Positions 62,083 through 64,000 of a stretch of DNA of 64,000 nucleotides are shown here, piece by piece. Positions within the stretch are counted from its first letter, which is position 1, and every line of letters begins with the position of its first letter. The notes beneath the pieces were generated by a model. It did no database searches, had not been told where the DNA came from, and worked only from the letters and a program-made list of their open reading frames with translations. The position numbers were made by a program, and so were the translations under genes. Origin of the DNA: JAVVHH01 sp965276815 (GTDB taxonomy: Bacteria; Pseudomonadota; Alphaproteobacteria; Acetobacterales; Acetobacteraceae); NCBI GenBank assembly GCA_965276815.1, contig CBDIBE010000011.1:310001-374000 (forward strand), in the 5' to 3' direction.

Positions 62083-63012
62083 TCAGGCCCGGCGCTGGCG
62101 CCAGGCCAGCCATCCCGCTGCCCCGGCCGCAACCAGCGCGCCGATCGCGCCGCGGTGGCGGCTCAGCCAGAATTGCCGGCTGACGCGGGGGCGGTCCCAA
62201 TTCGGCGCCCGCTCGACCGCGCCGCCCGCCAGATCGGCAAACTGCAGCGGCACGCCGATCGCGCCGGCAAAGAAGTCGAGCACGCTGGGCAGCAGCTTGT
62301 TGCCGGCCGCCGGCGCCACCGTCGGTTCACCCACCTGCACCTCGCGCTTCGAGGTGGCGGCGAGATAGATCGCCTCGGCCACCGTCTCCGGCGCGATGAC
62401 AGGCGGCGGCGGCCGCACCGGCTTGGAGACATAGGAGCGGGCGTGGTTGTAGAACGGGGTGCTGGTGGCCGGCGGCGCGACCAGGCTCAGGCGCACCCGG
62501 CTGCCCGCGTGGTCCAGCTCCGCCTGCAGCGCCTCGGTGAAGCCGCGCAGCGCGAACTTGCTGCCGGAATAAGCCGCCTGCGGCGGCACGCCACGATCGC
62601 TCAACGCCGAGCCGACCTGCACGATCACGCCGCGCTTGCGCCGCTGCATCCGCCGCAGCGCGACGCGCGTCCCGTTCACCGCGCCCAGATAGTTGACCTC
62701 GGTGACTCGGCGGAAGTCGCGCTCCGGCACGTCCAGGAACTCGCCGAAGATCCCGACCCCGGCATTATTGACCCAGACGTCGATCGGCCCGAGCGCCGCC
62801 TCGAGCCGCGCCGCGGCCCGCTCGAGCTGACCGCTATCGGCCACGTCGGCCGCGGCGATCGCCGCGCCGCCGGCCTGAAGCTGCGCCTGCTCCAGCGTGC
62901 GCCGCTCGCGCCCGATCAGCCCGACCCGCCAGCCCTGCTTGGCAAACAGCGTGGCGGCGGCGCGGCCGATGCCGGACGACCCGCCGGTGATGACGACGAC
63001 ATTTTGTTGCAT
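62083..63012 (-). CDS. Short-chain dehydrogenase/reductase with a C-terminal hydrophobic tail
   Basis: The 309-residue protein has the SDR cofactor motif VVITGGSSGIGRAAA at 6-20, NNAG at 82-85, and the catalytic Y148 and K152 in AAYSGSKFAL. The C-terminal segment GAIGALVAAGAAGWLAW is a probable membrane anchor. The substrate is not known. It is divergent from the nagA-like gene with 67 bases between start codons. Confidence 0.88.
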   Translation of the reverse strand: MQQNVVVITGGSSGIGRAAATLFAKQGWRVGLIGRERRTLEQAQLQAGGAAIAAADVADSGQLERAAARLEAALGPIDVWVNNAGVGIFGEFLDVPERDFRRVTEVNYLGAVNGTRVALRRMQRRKRGVIVQVGSALSDRGVPPQAAYSGSKFALRGFTEALQAELDHAGSRVRLSLVAPPATSTPFYNHARSYVSKPVRPPPPVIAPETVAEAIYLAATSKREVQVGEPTVAPAAGNKLLPSVLDFFAGAIGVPLQFADLAGGAVERAPNWDRPRVSRQFWLSRHRGAIGALVAAGAAGWLAWRQRRA

Positions 63013-63079
63013 GGCGGGTCGCCAACGCGAGGCGGCCAGGCCAGTTCCAGGCCGCGCTCCCTGGGTCTACGCTCACGCC

Positions 63080-64000
63080 ATGCAAAGCGCCGGCCTGTTT
63101 GACCTGCAGATCAACGGCTATGCCGGGGTCGACTTCAACGATGCCGGACTGACCGCGGACGCTCTCGACCACGCGCTGCACGCCATGCTGCGCTCCGGCG
63201 TCACCCAATGCCTGCCGACGCTGATCACCGCGACCGAGGCGGAGCTGCTCGAACGCTTCGCAGCGCTTGACCGCGCAGTGGCGACGAGCCGGCTCGGCCC
63301 CCTGATGGTGCCGGGCTACCATTTGGAAGGCCCGTTCCTCAGCCCTGAACCCGGCTTCGTCGGCTGCCATCCGCGTGAGGCCATGGTCTACCCGGACCCG
63401 GCGCTCGCCGAACGGGTGACGCGGGGATTGCGGCGCCCGGTATTGCTGCTGACCTTGGCGGTCGAGCGCCCCGGCGCCGAGGCGGTCATCGCTTGGGCGG
63501 TGCAGCGCGGGATCGTGGTGTCGATCGGCCATTCCGATGCGCGAGCGCCGGCTGTGGCACGCGCGGTGACGGCCGGCGCGCGCATGTCGACCCATCTCGG
63601 CAACGGCCTGCCGCAAATGCTGCCCAAGCTCGACAACCCGCTGATGGCGCAGCTCGCCGAGGATCGGCTGGCCGCCGGGTTCATCGCCGATGGCGTGCAC
63701 GTGCCGCGCCCCGCGCTGAAGGCGATGCTGCGCGCCAAGGGACCGGAGCGCTCGATATTGGTGACCGATGCGGTGGCGGCGGCCGCGGCGCCGCCGGGGC
63801 GCTACGGCTTTGCCGGCATGGCGATCGATGCGGCCGCCGACGGCACGGTGCGCAACCCGGCCGGCGCGCTGGCCGGGTCGGCGCTGCGGCTGGATCAGGC
63901 GGTGCGCAACGTGGTGGAGTGGGGCATGGTCGGTCTGGACGCGGCGGCGGCGCTCGCCTCGGCCAACCCCGCCGGGCTGCTCGGCCGGGCGGCGACGGGT
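63080..64000 (+). CDS. N-acetylglucosamine-6-phosphate deacetylase-like protein (partial)
   Basis: The frame is open to the window end (307 residues seen). It has the NagA features FDLQINGYAGVDFND, a metal-ligand glutamate in HLEGPFLSPEPG, histidines in SIGHSDA and MSTHLGNGLPQM, and the catalytic Asp in ILVTDAVAAAA. In NagA the segment is usually THLFNAM; here it reads THLGNGL. The protein may therefore act on a related N-acetyl sugar. The ATG at 63080 gives MQSAGLFDLQING, so the N-terminal beta domain is short. Confidence 0.88.
   Translation, partial: MQSAGLFDLQINGYAGVDFNDAGLTADALDHALHAMLRSGVTQCLPTLITATEAELLERFAALDRAVATSRLGPLMVPGYHLEGPFLSPEPGFVGCHPREAMVYPDPALAERVTRGLRRPVLLLTLAVERPGAEAVIAWAVQRGIVVSIGHSDARAPAVARAVTAGARMSTHLGNGLPQMLPKLDNPLMAQLAEDRLAAGFIADGVHVPRPALKAMLRAKGPERSILVTDAVAAAAAPPGRYGFAGMAIDAAADGTVRNPAGALAGSALRLDQAVRNVVEWGMVGLDAAAALASANPAGLLGRAATG

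Overview
This window is about 64 kb of GC-rich DNA from an alphaproteobacterium, most likely a member of the Rhodospirillales or an Acetobacteraceae-like lineage (inference). The reasons are: a CcrM-type methyltransferase beside rnhB, LpxI for lipid A synthesis, a late-insertion (CobG/CobN) cobalamin pathway, a GatCAB operon, an ECF sigma/NrsF pair, and the rpsB-to-lpxA envelope supercluster. Most operons are tightly packed, with ATGA or GTGA stop/start overlaps.

Layout. 1-11795: cobalamin synthesis. The order is cobN (3' end), G, H, I, J, then reversed cobK, then cobL, E, M, then reversed cbiD, then cobA, B, T, S. CbiD stands where cobF would be expected. 11815-16233: a maleylacetate reductase, an intergenic palindromic repeat, then gatC-gatA-gatB on the minus strand. 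16300-18727: ruvX, then a minus-strand cassette of a His-rich PadR/YqjI-like regulator with its own palindromic operators, a DUF2218 protein, an AbiEii-like nucleotidyltransferase and a frameshifted small partner gene. 18910-32913: rpsB, tsf, pyrH, frr, uppS, cdsA, dxr, rseP, bamA, ompH/skp, lpxD, fabZ, lpxA, a small reversed ORF, lpxI. This links translation, isoprenoid, phospholipid, outer-membrane-protein and lipid A synthesis; lpxB is not here. 32982-38789: gloA, ycjX, ycjF and a sugar ABC importer (binding protein plus two permeases, no ATPase).

38878-46503 is the most unusual stretch. Two copies of a composite palindromic repeat lie between convergent genes. One copy is split by an IS110-family element whose 5' leader is where a bridge RNA would be encoded. 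The other exactly fills the gap between a KirBac channel gene and a hydrolase gene and supplies both stop codons. Between the two copies are an IMPase, hflX, hfq and tyrS.

46753-51848: cysE, a cysteine desulfurase, a MazEF-like toxin-antitoxin pair, a second cysteine desulfurase, a 2Fe-2S ferredoxin and mnmA (sulfur trafficking and tRNA thiolation; mnmA carries a frameshift near its 3' end), then a CAU-anticodon tRNA. 51870-56229: two short exported proteins, DUF3297, rnhB, ccrM, and an ECF sigma/NrsF operon with a recognisable autoregulatory promoter. 56254-64000: a PerM/AI-2E-type membrane protein fused to a B12-binding-like domain, a crotonase-fold protein with a CoA-transferase, a double cold-shock protein, a lytic transglycosylase, a short-chain dehydrogenase, and the start of a nagA-like gene cut by the window end.
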